Notes: a model not told the origin generated them from the letters alone. A stretch of 64,000 bases of DNA from Maribacter vaceletii (GCF_003634105.1 NZ_RBIQ01000007.1:1116001-1180000); one strand, 5' to 3'; positions 52,303-62,313 are shown, numbered from the stretch's first letter. Numbers and translations: made by a program.

Positions 52303-53616
52303 ATGAAAGAGAAGTTAGTAGAAAAAGCAAAAGAAATATTAGATGCAAATTTTCAAGAAGGAGGATTTACTATTCCTTGTAAAGGTTTGTACCCTTTTCA
52401 ATGGAAATGGGATTCGGGATTCATTGCTATAGGTCTAGCATATTACAATGTAAAAAATGCTAAGGCAGAAATAGAAACTCTATTAAATGCACAATGGGAA
52501 AACGGATTTATACCGCATATTGTTTTTCATAACGAGAGCGATACATATTTTCCTGGTGCAGATTTTCACTTATCAAAACTACATCCGTTAGCTTCTAAAG
52601 AATATAGATCTACAGGTATGACGCAGCCTCCTGTAACAGGTTTTGTATTACAAGAGATGTTAAAAATAGCAGATGATAAAAAAGATATGCTAGGGTTTAT
52701 AAAGTCTCAGATTGATAAAGTATATGATAATCACAAGTATTTCTATTCCAATAGAGATATAAATAATGAAGGCTTAGTATACATATACCATAACTGGGAA
52801 TCAGGAACAGACAATTCTCCTATTTGGGATGATATCTGGAAAACAATGAACCCACCAGAATATAGTTTTGAAAGAAGAGATACTACTCACGTAGATGCCT
52901 CTCAAAGGCCTTCTAAAAGAGAGTATGATCATTATTTGCATATCATAGAAATTGCCAAGGCAAACAATTATGATGACGTCAAAATTGCAGAGTTATCTCC
53001 TTTTTTAGTGCAAGATCCATTATTTAATGCAATGCTTATAAAATCTAACACTGCGTTAATAGAATTGTATGAAAAGATAGGAAACAATGCCGATAAAGTA
53101 GCACAATTAAAATCTTGGCAAGAGAAGAGTATTAAAGGGTTTAATGCTAAATTATATGACGAAGAGCTAGGGGCTTACGTACATTATGATTTAAGAAATA
53201 ATAAACCAATACGTTTTGTTTCGTCGTCTTCTTTTTCTCCTTTGTATGCTGGGATTCCAGATAAAGAAAGAGCAGCAAAATTGGTAAAAACAATGATGGA
53301 TAAATTCGGTGGTGAAGATAAATATCTTTGTGCGTCCTTTGATCCAGAAAGTGATCGTTTTAATCCTAAAAAGTATTGGAGAGGGCCAGTTTGGATAAAC
53401 CTTAACTGGATGCTTTATTACGGTCTTAAAGATTATGGATATGCAGAGATTTCAGAGAGAGTAAAGCAAGACTCTATTGCGTTGATTGAGAACGATGGTT
53501 TCTATGAATATTTTGATTCTAGAAAAGAGATTAGAAAAACAGAGACTGGCGGTTACGGAGGCAACAATTTTTCATGGAGTGCAGCCTTGTTAATAGATCT
53601 TTTGCATCAGAAATAA
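52303..53616 (+). CDS. GH63-type glycerate-glycoside hydrolase (mannosyl-/glucosylglycerate hydrolase-like)
   Basis: 437 residues, an (alpha/alpha)6-barrel protein of the MGH1-like branch of GH63, with no signal peptide. Landmarks: WKWDSGF at 34-40, the acid motif ESGTDNSPIWD (166-176; Asp170 candidate acid), WRGPVWINLNWM (359-370), and GFYEYFD (399-405; Glu402 candidate base). Positions and length (about 420-450 in characterised enzymes) match mannosylglycerate/glucosylglycerate hydrolases, which release glycerate plus hexose. The nearby glycerate kinase gene strongly supports this. Alternative: a trehalase- or glucosidase-like activity within GH63. Confidence 0.7.
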   Translation: MKEKLVEKAKEILDANFQEGGFTIPCKGLYPFQWKWDSGFIAIGLAYYNVKNAKAEIETLLNAQWENGFIPHIVFHNESDTYFPGADFHLSKLHPLASKEYRSTGMTQPPVTGFVLQEMLKIADDKKDMLGFIKSQIDKVYDNHKYFYSNRDINNEGLVYIYHNWESGTDNSPIWDDIWKTMNPPEYSFERRDTTHVDASQRPSKREYDHYLHIIEIAKANNYDDVKIAELSPFLVQDPLFNAMLIKSNTALIELYEKIGNNADKVAQLKSWQEKSIKGFNAKLYDEELGAYVHYDLRNNKPIRFVSSSSFSPLYAGIPDKERAAKLVKTMMDKFGGEDKYLCASFDPESDRFNPKKYWRGPVWINLNWMLYYGLKDYGYAEISERVKQDSIALIENDGFYEYFDSRKEIRKTETGGYGGNNFSWSAALLIDLLHQK

Positions 53617-53635
53617 AATTTTAATATAAAATAGG

Positions 53636-54229
53636 ATGGCATTTAACTTTTTAGAGAATTATATTCTAGAAAATGACAGAGTTAAATTAAGTCCTTTACA
53701 TAGTTTTCATATAAATGAACTTGTCAGTATTTCTGAAGAATCAGATTTATGGACGCATTTTATTGAAAAGGGCAATGGAAGAGAGAATTTAGAAGCCTAT
53801 ATTAATGAATCAATTAATAATCGAAAATTAAAAAAAGAATATCCTTTTATAGTTTTTGATAAAAAAAATGAAAAATACGCAGGAACTACTCGTTTTTATG
53901 AGTATTCACAAGAATTAAAAAATATTAAATTAGGGCATACATGGTATGGCAAAGAATTTAGAGGTACAGGCTTAAACAAACATTGCAAGTATTTATTATT
54001 TCAATTTGTTTTTGATATTCTAGAGCTGGAAAGAATAGGTTTTGGAGCAAGTAGCGAAAATGAAATTAGTATTGCTGCATTGCAAAGTGTAGGCTGTAAA
54101 AAGGAAGGTATATTACGAAGTTTTTTACCATCCTCCATAAGTTCAAAGAGGGTAAATATAGTATTACTAAGTATTCTTAAAGAAGAATGGATTAAAAAAG
54201 AAAGAGATATTTTAAAGTATAAATTGTAA
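53636..54229 (+). CDS. GNAT acetyltransferase (RimJ/RimL-like)
   Basis: 197 residues. Acetyl-CoA-binding signature: strand LGHTWYGKEFRGTGLNKHCKYLLFQFVFD (about 103-131; pyrophosphate loop R-G-T-G-L-N) followed by LELERIGFGASSENEISIAALQSVGCKKEGILR. Could acetylate a protein N-terminus or a small amine. Twenty bases after the hydrolase and 23 before the symporter, so co-transcribed; its part in the pathway is not known. Confidence 0.8.
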   Translation: MAFNFLENYILENDRVKLSPLHSFHINELVSISEESDLWTHFIEKGNGRENLEAYINESINNRKLKKEYPFIVFDKKNEKYAGTTRFYEYSQELKNIKLGHTWYGKEFRGTGLNKHCKYLLFQFVFDILELERIGFGASSENEISIAALQSVGCKKEGILRSFLPSSISSKRVNIVLLSILKEEWIKKERDILKYKL

Positions 54230-54252
54230 CCCATCAATAAAAACAAACCAAA

Positions 54253-55899
54253 ATGAATTATCTAGATTATATCATAATTGTAGCTTATCTAATAGGTTTT
54301 TTAGGAATGGGTTACTTTTTTAAAGAAAATAAAGATTCTAAAGATTACTTTTTAGGAGGAAAAAGTCTTGGTTGGTTCCCTTTAAGCTTATCTACAATGG
54401 CAACACAATTATCGGCCATTAGTTTTATTTCTGCACCTGCCTTTGTTGGCTTAAAATTAGGTGGCGGAATGAAATGGTTAACGTTTGAATTTGCAGTACC
54501 GTTAGCCATGATTTTTATTATGGTAATTATTGTTCCCCCACTTTTTAGATCAGGTGTGGTAAGTATTTATGAATTTGTAGAAAGGCGTTTTCACCCATCT
54601 ACAAGGCTTATTTTGAGTGTGGTGTTTTTAATAAGTAGAGCTTTAGCAACAGGAGTAATGGTCTATACCGTTGCTATTATATTGCAAGCAGTTTTAGACA
54701 TAGATTTTGTTTACACAGTTCTTATAATAAGTATAATTACTATAATTTATTCATGGCAGGGCGGTATGAAGGCTGTTGTTTGGGGAGATGCTATACAAAT
54801 GATAATATTATTTGTTGGGTTAGTAGTTTGCCTATTTTATGGCTGGGATTTATTACAAGGGCAAGGAGGATTAGAAAATGGCTTCCCTACAGAAAGATTA
54901 CAAGTAATAGATTTAAATTGGGGATTAGGAATGAACCAAGAATATGGTTTATGGCCCATGATTATAGGTGGTTTTTTTCTCTATGTTTCCTATTATGGTT
55001 GTGACCAAACACAAGCGCAAAGATTACTATCTGCAAAGGATGAGGGTACTATTCGTAAATTATTATTAGCAAACGGATTGTTACGCTTTCCTGTAGTGTT
55101 ATTGTATTGTTCTATTGGCTTAATTATAGGGGGACTAGTAAGTATGTCCCCAGATTTTCTGGAAGATATAGCTCTTATGACCCAAAAATATTTTCCGGAG
55201 GAATTTGCTAAAAATGGAGTTAAGGCCGATTTAATGATGCCTATATTTATTATAAAATATTTGCCTCATGGATTAATAGGATTACTAATGGTTGGTATTT
55301 TATCTGCCGCAATGTCTTCTTTAAGTTCCACGGTAAATTCCTTATCTGCAGTTACAGTAGAGGACTTTTTCTCTAAAGGTAAGAAGGAACTGTCTTCTAA
55401 AAAATATATGTTAATCTCTAAACTATCTGTAATTTTTTGGGGAGTAGTTTGTATGTCTTGTTCCTTTCTTTTTGGAGGAAGTAAAAGTGCTGTAATAGAA
55501 ATTATAAATGCTATAGGGTCGGTATTTTACGGACCAGTATTAGTAACTTTTTTATTAGCTATGTTTAGCAAAAAAGTTAATTATATAGGGATGAATACGG
55601 GTATAATATTAGCCGTTCTTATTAATCTTATTTTTTCTAAAACAATGCAAAACATATTCAATGTAGATCTAGGAATACATGTGTTTTGGATATGGTTAAA
55701 CTTTACAGGAGTTATACTTACACTAGTATTTTCTTATGGCATTAGTTATTTAACTGGTTGGCAAAAAGAAAAAGGAGAATTAATGATAAGTGTATTACCT
55801 AAAAAAGAAGATTTCTTTATTAAAGAGGTTTATATTCTTATAGCATTTTTTGTGTTCATTTTGGTATTAAGTTATTTTATACCACAAATTTATAGTTAG
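54253..55899 (+). CDS. Sodium:solute symporter (SSS family)
   Basis: 548 residues with about 13 membrane helices. N-terminus LDYIIIVAYLIGFLGMGYFFKENKDSKDYFLGGKSLGWFPLSLSTMATQLSAISFISAPA is the SSS opening; the later LSAAMSSLSSTVNSLSAVTVEDFF (about 353-377) provides the Na+-site serines. Inferred inner-membrane step that takes up the osmolyte after TonB-dependent passage of the outer membrane. Stop and the next ATG are separated by two bases. Confidence 0.85.
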   Translation: MNYLDYIIIVAYLIGFLGMGYFFKENKDSKDYFLGGKSLGWFPLSLSTMATQLSAISFISAPAFVGLKLGGGMKWLTFEFAVPLAMIFIMVIIVPPLFRSGVVSIYEFVERRFHPSTRLILSVVFLISRALATGVMVYTVAIILQAVLDIDFVYTVLIISIITIIYSWQGGMKAVVWGDAIQMIILFVGLVVCLFYGWDLLQGQGGLENGFPTERLQVIDLNWGLGMNQEYGLWPMIIGGFFLYVSYYGCDQTQAQRLLSAKDEGTIRKLLLANGLLRFPVVLLYCSIGLIIGGLVSMSPDFLEDIALMTQKYFPEEFAKNGVKADLMMPIFIIKYLPHGLIGLLMVGILSAAMSSLSSTVNSLSAVTVEDFFSKGKKELSSKKYMLISKLSVIFWGVVCMSCSFLFGGSKSAVIEIINAIGSVFYGPVLVTFLLAMFSKKVNYIGMNTGIILAVLINLIFSKTMQNIFNVDLGIHVFWIWLNFTGVILTLVFSYGISYLTGWQKEKGELMISVLPKKEDFFIKEVYILIAFFVFILVLSYFIPQIYS

Positions 55900-55901
55900 T
55901 T

Positions 55902-57038
55902 ATGATGAATTACTTATTAATTCCAGATAAATTTAAAGGTTCATTAACCGCAACAGAAGTTATTAATGCTGTTTCTAATGGGATAAAAAGAGCAGATACT
56001 TCTTCCAACATATTCAACATTATTGCTTCCGATGGTGGCGATGGTTTTTTAGATGCAATTTCTAATATTATTTGTACTACAAAAACCCAAGTAGAGACTA
56101 TGGACCCAATGGGAAGAGAATTAACAGCTTCTTATTTGTTAAATAGTAAAAACGATACTGCATATATAGAACTAGCAAAAGCCTCTGGATTAGAGCTTTT
56201 AAAAGAAGAAGAACGCAACGTAATGCAAATGTCTACATATGGTACTGGGTTACAAATAAAAGATGCGGTTTCTAGAGGAGCAAAGACTATATATATGGGC
56301 TTAGGAGGTAGTGCAACAAATGATGCTGGTATTGGTATTGCAAGTGCTTTAGGCTATATTTTTAAGGATAAAAATGGGGAGGAAGTAAAACCAATAGGAG
56401 CCAATTTAGCTACAGTTTTTAAAATTGAAAAAAGCGAAACGTTTAAAAAGTATGAAGACGTTAAATTTTATGCTGTTAATGATGTAGACAACCCACTTTT
56501 TGGGATTAATGGTGCAGCTCATGTATATGGGGAACAAAAAGGTGCTAGTAAAGAAGAAATTATTTTTTTGGATGCAGGACTAATACATTTAAATAAAATT
56601 ATACAGGAGGAACTTCAAAAAGATTTTGCTTTAGTTCCAGGAGCGGGAGCAGCTGGAGGCACCGCTTATGGATTAAAAACTTTTTTTGATGCGGAATATT
56701 TAAGCGGAGTAGATTTTCTTTTAGAATTAGCAGAGGTGCCTAAAATTATTGAAAGTCAAAAGATTAATTATATAGTTACTGGAGAAGGAAAGATTGATAG
56801 TCAAACCATACATGGAAAATTGGTAAATGGCGTAGTAAAAATGGCAAAAAAACACAAGATTCCTGTGGTTGCTATTTGTGGTAAGTTAGATGTAGATGCT
56901 AATGAACTACAAAAGCTAGGAGTACAAAAAGTAATGCAAACCTATAATCCATCTAAAGGGGTAAAATATAGCATGGAAAATGCATCTCAGTTAATAGAAG
57001 AGTTAATAGAAGATTACTTTTTAAAAGAACTAATCTAA
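55902..57038 (+). CDS. glxK: Glycerate kinase (type I, GlxK/GarK family)
   Basis: Phosphorylates glycerate to 2- or 3-phosphoglycerate; the GarK/GlxK family forms the 2-phospho product, which feeds glycolysis through enolase. 378 residues. Family motifs: LLIPDKFKGSLTATEV (about 5-20), SDGGDGFLDAI (about 43-53), GLGGSATNDAGIGIASALGY (about 132-151), and VPGAGAAGGTAYGLKTFF (about 246-263). It is the last gene of the run beginning at 49547, and its stop overlaps the convergent arfB by nine bases. Confidence 0.93.
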   Translation: MMNYLLIPDKFKGSLTATEVINAVSNGIKRADTSSNIFNIIASDGGDGFLDAISNIICTTKTQVETMDPMGRELTASYLLNSKNDTAYIELAKASGLELLKEEERNVMQMSTYGTGLQIKDAVSRGAKTIYMGLGGSATNDAGIGIASALGYIFKDKNGEEVKPIGANLATVFKIEKSETFKKYEDVKFYAVNDVDNPLFGINGAAHVYGEQKGASKEEIIFLDAGLIHLNKIIQEELQKDFALVPGAGAAGGTAYGLKTFFDAEYLSGVDFLLELAEVPKIIESQKINYIVTGEGKIDSQTIHGKLVNGVVKMAKKHKIPVVAICGKLDVDANELQKLGVQKVMQTYNPSKGVKYSMENASQLIEELIEDYFLKELI

Positions 57039-57434
57039 ATCTGGCTTTCTTCTATTTACTTTTTTTAAAGCAGCTCTTTTTTTAGATTTTAAACGTTTTT
57101 CTATAGCAGACTTTTTGGGCTTAGAAACTTTTCTTTTTTTAGGAATTAGTAATGAATTTTCTATTAATTTTAAAAAACGCTTAATTACTAAATCTTTGTT
57201 TTTATGCTGACTTCTGCTCTCATCGCATTGCAAAATAAGAACATTTTCCTTGTTTATTTTATTAGATAATTTTTCAAGAATACGTTCTTTTTCAAAAGTG
57301 GTAAGCGCATTGGTTTTATTAATTTCAAAACTTAATTCTACCTTAGAAGAAACCTTATTTACATGCTGGCCACCAGCACCACTACTTCTAATGCCTTTAA
57401 ATTGTAATTCAGAAACTAGTAGCGCTTTATTCAT
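57030..57434 (-). CDS. arfB: Alternative ribosome-rescue factor / peptidyl-tRNA hydrolase (ArfB)
   Basis: Releases peptides from ribosomes stalled on mRNAs without stop codons. From the ATG at 57434 there are 134 residues: GGQ motif in RSSGAGGQHVNKVSSKVEL (about 17-35), and a basic C-terminal tail (SKPKKSAIEKRLKSKKRAALKKVNRRK) that enters the empty mRNA channel. An in-frame ATG at 57470 is rejected because it would overlap the ABC gene by 29 bases and family members begin just before the LL.ELxFK segment. Confidence 0.92.
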   Translation of the reverse strand: MNKALLVSELQFKGIRSSGAGGQHVNKVSSKVELSFEINKTNALTTFEKERILEKLSNKINKENVLILQCDESRSQHKNKDLVIKRFLKLIENSLLIPKKRKVSKPKKSAIEKRLKSKKRAALKKVNRRKPDLD

Positions 57435-57441
57435 TTCAATC

Positions 57442-58413
57442 CTAAGATAACCTTTGGTTAATAGTCTCAATAGAGATATTTAAATACACTTTTTTCCCTT
57501 TTTCTATGGCTGTAGTATGGTAAAAAAATATTTTTTGTTTTTCATAAACAGCTTCTATTAAATAGTTAACTCCTTGGTAGTAATTCTTTTTTACTTGTAC
57601 TTTTAACCCAGATTTTTCGGATACTTTAAATTCATTAGCATATACAATTATTCTTCTTTTAGTATTTGCATATGTTTTTACAACATTTACAGGAATACGG
57701 TTGGCTTCTCCTAAAAGAGAAGCAACATATAAATTTGTTGGACGCTCGTATAATTTTTCAGGAGAATCTTGCGCTATTATTTTTCTGTTTTTAATTACAA
57801 TTACTTGATCTGCATATGGTAAAACATCACTAGGGTCATGAGTTGCAGTTAATACAGTTACTTTTTCTTTCTTTAAATATTTAAAAATATTTCTTCTAAG
57901 ACTATTCTTCCTATAATTATCAATATGGCTAAAAGGTTCATCTAATAATAAAAGTTCTGGTTGTTGTGCCAAAACTCTTGCTAGAGCTACCCTTTGTTGT
58001 TGTCCGCCACTTAAATACTTTACCCTTGTGTGCGCAAAAGAAGTCATTTCAATAGTTTCTAAAAGCTCTTGGGTGCGTTTTTTAAGCTCTTCTGGCTCAA
58101 ATACGGATAAATACTGACTCACATTTTCAAAAACGGTTGTATGTGGCATTAAGTCATAATCTTGCGCTAAAAACTTAATGTATTTTTCTCCTGGAATTAA
58201 TTTAAAAGCAGGCCCTAAAATTTGATTTTCTTTCCAAAAAATGGTGCCATTATTTAAATCATAAATACCATAAATAAGCTTTAATAAGGTGCTTTTACCA
58301 CAACCACTCTCCCCAATAAGAGATACATGTTCTCCTTTTTTTATGTGGAAAGAAATTTTTTCTAAAATAGCTGTTTCGTCGTATGAAAAGTCTAGGTTAT
58401 TTATTCGTAACAT
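57442..58413 (-). CDS. ABC transporter ATP-binding protein (orphan)
   Basis: 323 residues. Walker A GESGCGKST at 34-42, Q-loop in KFLAQDYD, signature LSGGQQQRVALARVLAQQ (about 133), Walker B LLLLDEPFSHID, H-loop ATHDPSDVLPYADQ. An extra C-terminal part (about 230-323) resembles a TOBE-like domain of Fe3+/polyamine/sulfate importers. No permease gene lies near, so the partner is unknown. It starts directly after the prolyl oligopeptidase stop (58414), so it is in the same operon and translationally coupled. Confidence 0.85.
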   Translation of the reverse strand: MLRINNLDFSYDETAILEKISFHIKKGEHVSLIGESGCGKSTLLKLIYGIYDLNNGTIFWKENQILGPAFKLIPGEKYIKFLAQDYDLMPHTTVFENVSQYLSVFEPEELKKRTQELLETIEMTSFAHTRVKYLSGGQQQRVALARVLAQQPELLLLDEPFSHIDNYRKNSLRRNIFKYLKKEKVTVLTATHDPSDVLPYADQVIVIKNRKIIAQDSPEKLYERPTNLYVASLLGEANRIPVNVVKTYANTKRRIIVYANEFKVSEKSGLKVQVKKNYYQGVNYLIEAVYEKQKIFFYHTTAIEKGKKVYLNISIETINQRLS

Positions 58414-60546
58414 TTATTTTTTATTTGGCAGCTCTGTATAGCCCATATTAAATAAAGTGAATGCAAAAATATCGGCATATTGCTCAATAATTTTACTTAC
58501 AGGTGTACCGGCACCATGGCCAGCATTAGTTTCTATTCTAATTAGTGTAGGATTAAGTCCCGTTTGTTTCGCTTGTAATTCTGCAGCAAACTTAAAACTA
58601 TGCGCAGGAACTACTCGATCATCATGATCACCAGTAGTTACCATAGTTGCAGGATAAGAAACACCTTTTTTTACATTATGAACTGGGGAATAGCCTTTTA
58701 AATAGGTAAACATTTCTTTAGAATCGTTTGCGGTACCATAATCGTAAGCCCAGCCTGCACCAGCTGTAAAAGTATGGTAACGTAGCATATCTAAAACACC
58801 AACAGCAGGGAGTGCTACCTTAGCTATATCTGGACGTTGTGTCATAGTAGCTCCTACTAAAAGACCTCCATTACTACCACCACGAAGCGCTAAAAAGTTA
58901 GAAGAAGTATACTTGTTTTCTATTAAATATTCTGCAGCAGCAATAAAATCATCAAACACATTTTGCTTTTGCATTTTGGTGCCAGCGTCATGCCATTTTT
59001 TACCATATTCACCACCACCACGAAGATTAGGCACAGCATAAACACCTCCTTGTTCCATCCAAACAGCATTGGTAATGCTAAAAGAAGGGGTTAAGCTAAT
59101 ATTAAATCCGCCATAGCCATATAAAATAGTTGGGTTTTTACCGTTTAATTCAATTCCTTTTTTATGCGTAATTAACATTGGTATTTTGGTGCCATCTTTA
59201 GACGTATAAAATACCTGATTAGACTCGAATTCATCCGAATTAAAATCAATTTCTGGAGCCCAATACAAATTGTAATCCCCGCTTTCTACATTGTATTTGT
59301 AATACGAACCTGGTGTTTTGTAATTAGAAAAAGAAAAGTAAAAATCTTTATCTTCTTTTTTTCCTCCAAAACCACCGGCACTACCTATTCCAGGAAGTTT
59401 TACTTCTCTTATAAGCTTACCATTATAATTATATTGATATACTTTAGAAATAGCATCTACCATATATTCTGCAAAGAAGTAACCTCCGCCAGTATTAGGG
59501 CTTAAAACATTTTCGGTTTCTGGAATAAAATCTACCCAATTATCTGGTGTAGGGTTGGCAGCATCTACAGTAACTATTTTTTTATTTGGAGCGTTTAAAT
59601 TGGTAACAATGTAGAGTTTAGAATTTACATTTTCTATGACAGAACTATCTGTATCTGTATGATCTAGAATAGTAACAAGAGGTGCGTTAGGAATGCTTAA
59701 ATCTTTAATAAACAACTTGTTTCCAGATGTTGAGGTAGATGCAGAGATTAACAAGTATTTATTATCTTCTGTTACATTAGCGCCAACGTATCTATGTTTT
59801 TCGGACTCTACGCCTCCATATATTAGTTCGTCAGAACTTTGTGGTCTATTAAGTTTATGGTAATATACTTTGTGTTGGTCTGTTTTTGCAGAAAGTTCAC
59901 TGCCTTCTGGTTTGTCATAACTAGAATAATAAAAACCGTCATTACCTTTCCAAGAAATACCACTAAATTTTATGTCTACTAGGGTGTCTCCAACTATTTC
60001 TTTGGTTTTAGTATCTAATACAATAGCTTTTCTCCAATCACTACCGCCTTCAGAAATAAGGTAGGCTGCAAGAGAGCCATCTTTAGTAAATTTTATTGCA
60101 GATAAAGATGTAGTTCCGTCTTTAGAAAATGTATTTGGATTTAAAAACACTTCTTCCTCACCTTTCAAGTTTTTTCTGTAAAGCACATATTGGTTTTGCA
60201 AACCATCATTTTTATAATAATAGGTGTGATTTCCTTTTTTAAATGGGGAAGTTAGTTTTTCATAATTCCACAGTTTTTCTAGTCTGTTTTTTATGTGCGA
60301 TTTAAACGGAATTTTGTCAAGGTAACTAAAAGTGACTTTGTTTTGTTTTTTTACCCAATCTTCTGTTTCGGCACTTCTATCATCTTCTAACCAACGATAA
60401 GGGTCTTTTACGGTAGTTCCAAAAAAGGTGTCTTCAATGTTAGCTTTTTTTGTGATAGGATATGTAATAGAAGGAGCTTCTTTCTCTTGCGCCATACAAA
60501 GGGTGTTTACTAGTAATAATAAGGTAAAAAACGTAGAGGCTTTCAT
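58414..60546 (-). CDS. Prolyl oligopeptidase (S9A)
   Basis: Serine peptidase that cleaves short peptides after proline. 710 residues with a signal peptide (about 1-20, ends LCMAQ), so probably periplasmic or exported. The N-terminal beta-propeller (about 70-430) is followed by an alpha/beta hydrolase domain with the catalytic triad: Ser558 in GGSNGGLL, Asp642 in GDHDDRVV, His677 in AGHGAG. All residues present. Start [14 protein letters not shown] fits a signal peptide. Operon with the ABC ATPase and arfB. Confidence 0.93.
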   Translation of the reverse strand: MKASTFFTLLLLVNTLCMAQEKEAPSITYPITKKANIEDTFFGTTVKDPYRWLEDDRSAETEDWVKKQNKVTFSYLDKIPFKSHIKNRLEKLWNYEKLTSPFKKGNHTYYYKNDGLQNQYVLYRKNLKGEEEVFLNPNTFSKDGTTSLSAIKFTKDGSLAAYLISEGGSDWRKAIVLDTKTKEIVGDTLVDIKFSGISWKGNDGFYYSSYDKPEGSELSAKTDQHKVYYHKLNRPQSSDELIYGGVESEKHRYVGANVTEDNKYLLISASTSTSGNKLFIKDLSIPNAPLVTILDHTDTDSSVIENVNSKLYIVTNLNAPNKKIVTVDAANPTPDNWVDFIPETENVLSPNTGGGYFFAEYMVDAISKVYQYNYNGKLIREVKLPGIGSAGGFGGKKEDKDFYFSFSNYKTPGSYYKYNVESGDYNLYWAPEIDFNSDEFESNQVFYTSKDGTKIPMLITHKKGIELNGKNPTILYGYGGFNISLTPSFSITNAVWMEQGGVYAVPNLRGGGEYGKKWHDAGTKMQKQNVFDDFIAAAEYLIENKYTSSNFLALRGGSNGGLLVGATMTQRPDIAKVALPAVGVLDMLRYHTFTAGAGWAYDYGTANDSKEMFTYLKGYSPVHNVKKGVSYPATMVTTGDHDDRVVPAHSFKFAAELQAKQTGLNPTLIRIETNAGHGAGTPVSKIIEQYADIFAFTLFNMGYTELPNKK

Positions 60547-60576
60547 TTTTTTAAATTAATCAGCCCTAAATTAATA

Positions 60577-60612
60577 CAAAAAAACCTTTGACACTATAAG
60601 GGTCAAAGGTTT
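60577..60612 (-). terminator. Terminator of asd
   Basis: Stem AAACCTTTGAC (60582-60592) / GTCAAAGGTTT (60602-60612), nine-base loop, T-run on the minus strand (plus-strand A-run at 60577-60584). Confidence 0.85.
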
Positions 60613-60651
60613 TTATAGGAGGATTAAAATATTTGTGTTTACAATAAATGT

Positions 60652-61641
60652 TTACACCAATTTTTTGTCTACTAAATACTCTGCAATTTGCACTGCATTG
60701 GTAGCAGCACCTTTTCTAAGGTTATCTGCAACAATCCACATATTTATACTATTAGGTTGGGTTTCATCTCTACGAATTCTTCCAACAAAAACATCATCCT
60801 TATCGTGTGCATAAATTGGCATTGGATACGTATTTGTATCAGGATTATCTTGTACGGTAACACCAGGTGTGTCATTTAATATGCTACGAACCTCGTTTAG
60901 TTCATAATCATTTTCGAACTCTATATTTACAGACTCTGAGTGGCCACCAGCAGTTGGTATACGAACGGCAGTAGCACTAATAGAAAAAGTCCTATCGTTT
61001 AAGATTTTTTGAGGTTCTCTAGCTAATTTCATTTCCTCTTTAGTGTATCCATTTTCTAAGAACACATCACAATGAGGTAGAGCATTTCTTCCAATAGGAT
61101 AAGGATAAGCCATTTCTCCTTCTACACCAGCAATCTCATTTTCTAATTGTTGTACAGCTTTAACACCTGTACCAGAAACAGATTGGTATGTAGAAACTAC
61201 CACACGTTTCATTTTATATTTATTGTGTAATGGAGACAATGCCATTACTAATTGTATTGTAGAACAATTAGGATTAGCAATAATTTTATCTTCTGCCGTT
61301 AGTTCACTTGCATTAATTTCTGGAACTACTAGTTTTTTAGTAGGATCCATACGCCATGCAGATGAATTATCTACAACAGTTGTACCTGCTTCTGCAAATT
61401 TTGGAGCCCATTCTAATGAAGTGTCTCCACCAGCAGAGAAAATAGCAATATCTGGTTTAGCTGCTACAGCATCTGCTAATCCAATAATTGTATAATCTAC
61501 ACCTTTATACGCTAATTTTTTACCTACAGAACGCTCTGAGGCAACTAATAATAACTCTGTAATAGGAAAATTACGCTCTGCTAATACTTTTAGCATTACC
61601 TCTCCTACCATACCTGTAGCTCCAACAACTGCTATTTTCAC
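60652..61641 (-). CDS. asd: Aspartate-semialdehyde dehydrogenase
   Basis: NADPH-dependent reduction of aspartyl phosphate, second step of lysine/threonine/methionine synthesis. 329 residues: NADP-binding VVGATGMVGEVML (5-17), active-site Cys126 in NPNCSTIQLV, substrate-binding RIPTAGGHSESVNIEFE with the catalytic His near 240. The frame starts with GTG (MKIAVVGATG); a full -33/-7 promoter lies 26 bases upstream. Single gene ended by a terminator. Confidence 0.96.
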   Translation of the reverse strand: MKIAVVGATGMVGEVMLKVLAERNFPITELLLVASERSVGKKLAYKGVDYTIIGLADAVAAKPDIAIFSAGGDTSLEWAPKFAEAGTTVVDNSSAWRMDPTKKLVVPEINASELTAEDKIIANPNCSTIQLVMALSPLHNKYKMKRVVVSTYQSVSGTGVKAVQQLENEIAGVEGEMAYPYPIGRNALPHCDVFLENGYTKEEMKLAREPQKILNDRTFSISATAVRIPTAGGHSESVNIEFENDYELNEVRSILNDTPGVTVQDNPDTNTYPMPIYAHDKDDVFVGRIRRDETQPNSINMWIVADNLRKGAATNAVQIAEYLVDKKLV

Positions 61642-61666
61642 TTGAAATATATTTTAAATTAAGATG

Positions 61667-61697
61667 CAAATTTAAGTATAACTTAGGGTTGTACAAG
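61667..61697 (-). promoter_or_regulatory. Promoter of asd
   Basis: On the minus strand CTTG (61697-61694), 19-base spacer, TAAATTTG (61674-61667): exact match to the flavobacterial consensus. It lies 25 bases upstream of the GTG start of asd. Confidence 0.75.
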
Positions 61698-61762
61698 TAT
61701 TAAAGTAAAGAATAATTAAAATATAACAAAATGTTTTATTTGTAACAATTGATATTTAAACT

Positions 61763-61794
61763 AAAAAAAGCCTCCACGATTAAGTAGAGGCTTT
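61763..61794 (-). terminator. Terminator of mscL
   Basis: Stem AAAGCCTC (61767-61774) / GAGGCTTT (61787-61794); on the minus strand it ends in a T-run (plus A-run 61763-61769). Confidence 0.85.
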
Positions 61795-61830
61795 AATTTT
61801 CTATTGAACTTTAAAAAGTAAGTAGTTGAA

Positions 61831-62232
61831 TTACTTTTTTAAAGAATCACGAATCTCAGTAAGCAATTCTTCTGCAGTAGGTCCTGCTGGAGCTGCTTCT
61901 GGTTCAGGAGCTTTTGTTTTGTTGTAAGCTTTTACAATTAAGAACATAATAAAACCAACAATAATTAAATTAATGATTGTGTTTATCCATGACCCCCACA
62001 TGATCGCATTTTCAGGAGAAGTTACAACCCCTGCAGCATCAACTACAGCTTCATCTAAAACAATTTTTTTGTCAGCAAAATCTACTCCACCAGCGAAATG
62101 ACCAACAAATGGCATAACAATGTTGTTTACAAAACCATTAATTACAGCACCTAAAGCGGTTGCCATGATAACTGCTACTGCAAAATCAATCACGTTTCCG
62201 GTCATGATGAAATTCTTAAATTCTTTTAACAT
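61831..62232 (-). CDS. mscL: Large-conductance mechanosensitive channel
   Basis: Opens on membrane tension to release solutes during hypo-osmotic shock. 133 residues: N-terminal amphipathic LKEFKNFIMTGNVIDFAVAVIMATALGAVINGFV (2-36, pore helix), a periplasmic loop (about 40-80), second helix (about 84-105, IINLIIVGFIMFLIVKAYN) and an acidic C-terminal bundle (LTEIRDSLKK). Complete. Transcribed alone; the promoter is not obvious. Confidence 0.95.
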   Translation of the reverse strand: MLKEFKNFIMTGNVIDFAVAVIMATALGAVINGFVNNIVMPFVGHFAGGVDFADKKIVLDEAVVDAAGVVTSPENAIMWGSWINTIINLIIVGFIMFLIVKAYNKTKAPEPEAAPAGPTAEELLTEIRDSLKK

Positions 62233-62313
62233 AATATTTAGTGTTTAATTGGTTACATATATTAAGACGCAATTTAATAAAAAAAGTCACATTTAAAATT
62301 TAGAAACTGTAAA

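Noticed and set aside
52303-53616. Hydrolase as a trehalase (GH37)
   Set aside because: Motif layout and length fit the MGH1-like GH63 branch, and the glycerate kinase neighbour favours a glycerate glycoside.
57435-57470. Longer arfB start at 57470
   Set aside because: It would overlap the ABC gene and adds residues absent from the family.
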